From positions 186,001-250,000 of the forward strand of contig NZ_VKDC01000003.1 in assembly GCF_007097395.1 (NCBI RefSeq): DNA of 64,000 bases, in the 5' to 3' direction. Numbering within the stretch: position 1 is the first letter of the stretch; each line of letters opens with the position of its first letter. The notes beneath the pieces were generated by a model. It was not told where the DNA came from. It did no database searches and saw only the letters and a program-made list of their open reading frames with translations. Of this stretch, positions 62,402-64,000 are shown piece by piece. The position numbers were made by a program, and so were the translations under genes. This DNA is from Fulvivirga sp. M361. Lineage in GTDB: Bacteria; Bacteroidota; Bacteroidia; Cytophagales; Cyclobacteriaceae.

Positions 62402-64000
62402 ATGAAGGCAATCTTATTTTTTTTGTTGGTACTTCCACAACTGATTTTTGCACAAAATAGAGGTCTTTGGAAGGAAGGAAGCCCAAATACAAGGGCTTCC
62501 GTCCGCTGGCAGGATGTCAAACTCAACAGGAAAGAATTGAATAGCGAGGCCCTGAGTGTCATTTTGAGTGACATCAAGAAAAACGGAAGGGCTAAATTTT
62601 CAATCCCCTATCCATCAGGCGGTGAAATGACCTTTGACGTTCGCCCCTCCAATCTTTTATCTAAAGCAGTTCAGGAAAAGAATCCGGACATTCAAACCTT
62701 TAAAGGATATAGCAAAAACGGAGAGCTGGCCCGTATAAATTTGACTTCGGCAGGTCTGCATGCCATTGTCTTTTCAAAGGATGATACCATTTACCTGGAT
62801 CCCGTGAGCTACGGAATGATCTGTATGTGAGTTACTTTGAGGCTGATTATAGAAGCGCCCATAAAGACGATCAACGAGTTCCTTGTGGAAACGAGGAGCT
62901 GTATGAAAGCTACGACCGGGCGATTCATAATGGCAGGATATTAAATACAACATTTCAAAAAAGGACGGTCGGTCGTCAATTCAAAAAGTATCGCCTGGCG
63001 CTTCTTGTTAAAGCGAATTATACCAACGAAAGAGGAAGAGGTAGTGTAGACAAGGCGTTTGATGAGATCCTGACCATAGTAGACCGTCTAACCGGAATTT
63101 ATGAACCCAGTTGGCCATTACTTTTGAGCTGGTGACGGGTAAAGAAACGGTTTTTTCTAATAGCAATCCCGGACCATATGAAGGTAAAGAAACTAATCGT
63201 TTAAGTGGGGAAAACAATGATCGTATCCTGGCCATAGCATATTTAAACAATGAGGAAAATTTTGGTGTTGACAAATACGATATCGGGCATGTAGTAGCAG
63301 CTGGCCAGGAAGGAGGCAAAGCCGCTCTTGGCTGGGTATGCAGAGATAACCTGAAAGCGGGCGGGATGTCTACGTTTCCTTTTCGCCGGCCTGTTGATGT
63401 GTTTGCCACAGGAACTTTTGCGCATGAAATAGGACATCAGTTTGGTGCTCATCATACATTCTCTACTAATGAGGGCCCTTGCCTGGAGGGTTTTTCAAGT
63501 CGGGGCGCATATGAAATTGGAAGTGGAAATACCATTTTGTCATATGCCGGTGCCTGCGGAAATAATGACTTACAGGGACGGCGTGATGATTATTACCATG
63601 CAATATCTGTTCAACAGATATTGGGATACACCACAAACGAGCATGGAAGCGCATGTCCTGTTTTGGTAGAAACAAATAATACTCCTCCTACTGTAACCAT
63701 TCGGGAAGGAGGATTTGTAATCCCTGTCAATACTCCTTTTACATTAGTAGCTAATGCAAATGATGAAGACGGCGATGTCCTCATGTATAATTGGCAACAA
63801 TTTGATAACGCTGTAACGCAGGAAAATATGATTGGGACCGTGGAAGAGGGAGAACCTATGACGAGAGAGGAATATGCCAAAAGACTGCCCCCGAATACAC
63901 CAGAAGTACATATCGATTTACTATATCAAAATTATTTACAAGGGTTTGAGAATAGCTTTAGAGGAGATGGTCCTCTGTTTCGAAACTTTCGTCCTACTAC
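62402..64000 (+). pseudogene. Reprolysin-like (M12B-type) zinc metalloprotease, split by two one-base deletions and cut by the window edge
   Basis: Start at Met 62402 (62369 also possible) gives a signal peptide MKAILFFLLVLPQLIFAQ. Three frames must be joined. The first ends near 62815 after LDPVSYG; one lost A in GGAAATG, seen as GGAATG, explains it. The second runs to about 63106 (TGIYEP), where CCC should be CCCC. The third stays open to the window end. Joined, it shows a reprolysin-type propeptide, the catalytic HEIGHQFGAHHTF (HExxHxxGxxH) and a following Ca-binding-like module (NTPPTVTIREGG, DEDGDVLMYNW). Both losses are in short homopolymers, so they may be sequencing errors; otherwise it is a recent pseudogene. 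Secreted, C-terminal domain absent from the window. Confidence 0.85.

Overview
The window comes from a Bacteroidota genome, most likely a marine or soil Cytophagales-type bacterium. The grounds are two SusC/SusD pairs, fused NagB/LmbE, a PorP/SprF-like protein and T9SS sorting tails, GNRA-loop terminators, AT-rich spacers and no visible Shine-Dalgarno sequences. No rRNA, tRNA, CRISPR array, transposase or phage gene was found. The species cannot be named from the sequence alone.

Layout. 1-2,265: the 3' end of a SusC gene, its SusD gene and a double hairpin. 2,430-8,626: a small HTH protein, a TonB-receptor-like barrel protein and a convergent M16 peptidase. 9,311-16,334: a BNR_4 propeller fused to a GH105 unsaturated-uronyl hydrolase, the fused NagB/LmbE enzyme, and a sodium/solute symporter gene carrying two in-frame nonsense codons. 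16,703-19,011: a MopE-like lipoprotein, a DUF1223 protein and a thioesterase.

19,575-39,862 is the centre of the window. One operon runs SusC, SusD, GH92, GH125, GH92, GH28 and PI-PLC. A GntR/FCD regulator follows on the other strand. Divergent from it is a second operon: GH28 without a signal peptide, SSS symporter, myo-inositol oxygenase and a purple-acid-phosphatase-like enzyme. The two operons share a near-identical 15-bp palindrome just before their first genes, so they are probably one regulon. Read together, the enzymes could take apart a mannosylated inositol-phospholipid glycan (a GPI anchor, a phosphatidylinositol mannoside or a glycosyl-inositol-phosphoceramide). Mannosidases would trim the glycan, PI-PLC would cut the phosphodiester, the phosphatase would free inositol, the symporter would import it and MIOX would oxidise it to D-glucuronate. 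The gene calls are firm; the substrate is inference.

39,863-64,000 is mostly housekeeping and envelope genes. It holds a CarboxypepD_reg protein, a T9SS-exported beta-lactamase-fold hydrolase, PBP1C with its large alpha-2-macroglobulin partner, PorP/SprF-like and barrel proteins, a BASS transporter and a P1-family (DmpA-type) peptidase. At the right edge is a reprolysin-like metalloprotease split by two one-base deletions. Two dispersed intergenic repeats, a 21-bp tandem array, an orphan T9SS tail and an IS-end-like inverted repeat mark spots of recent DNA turnover.
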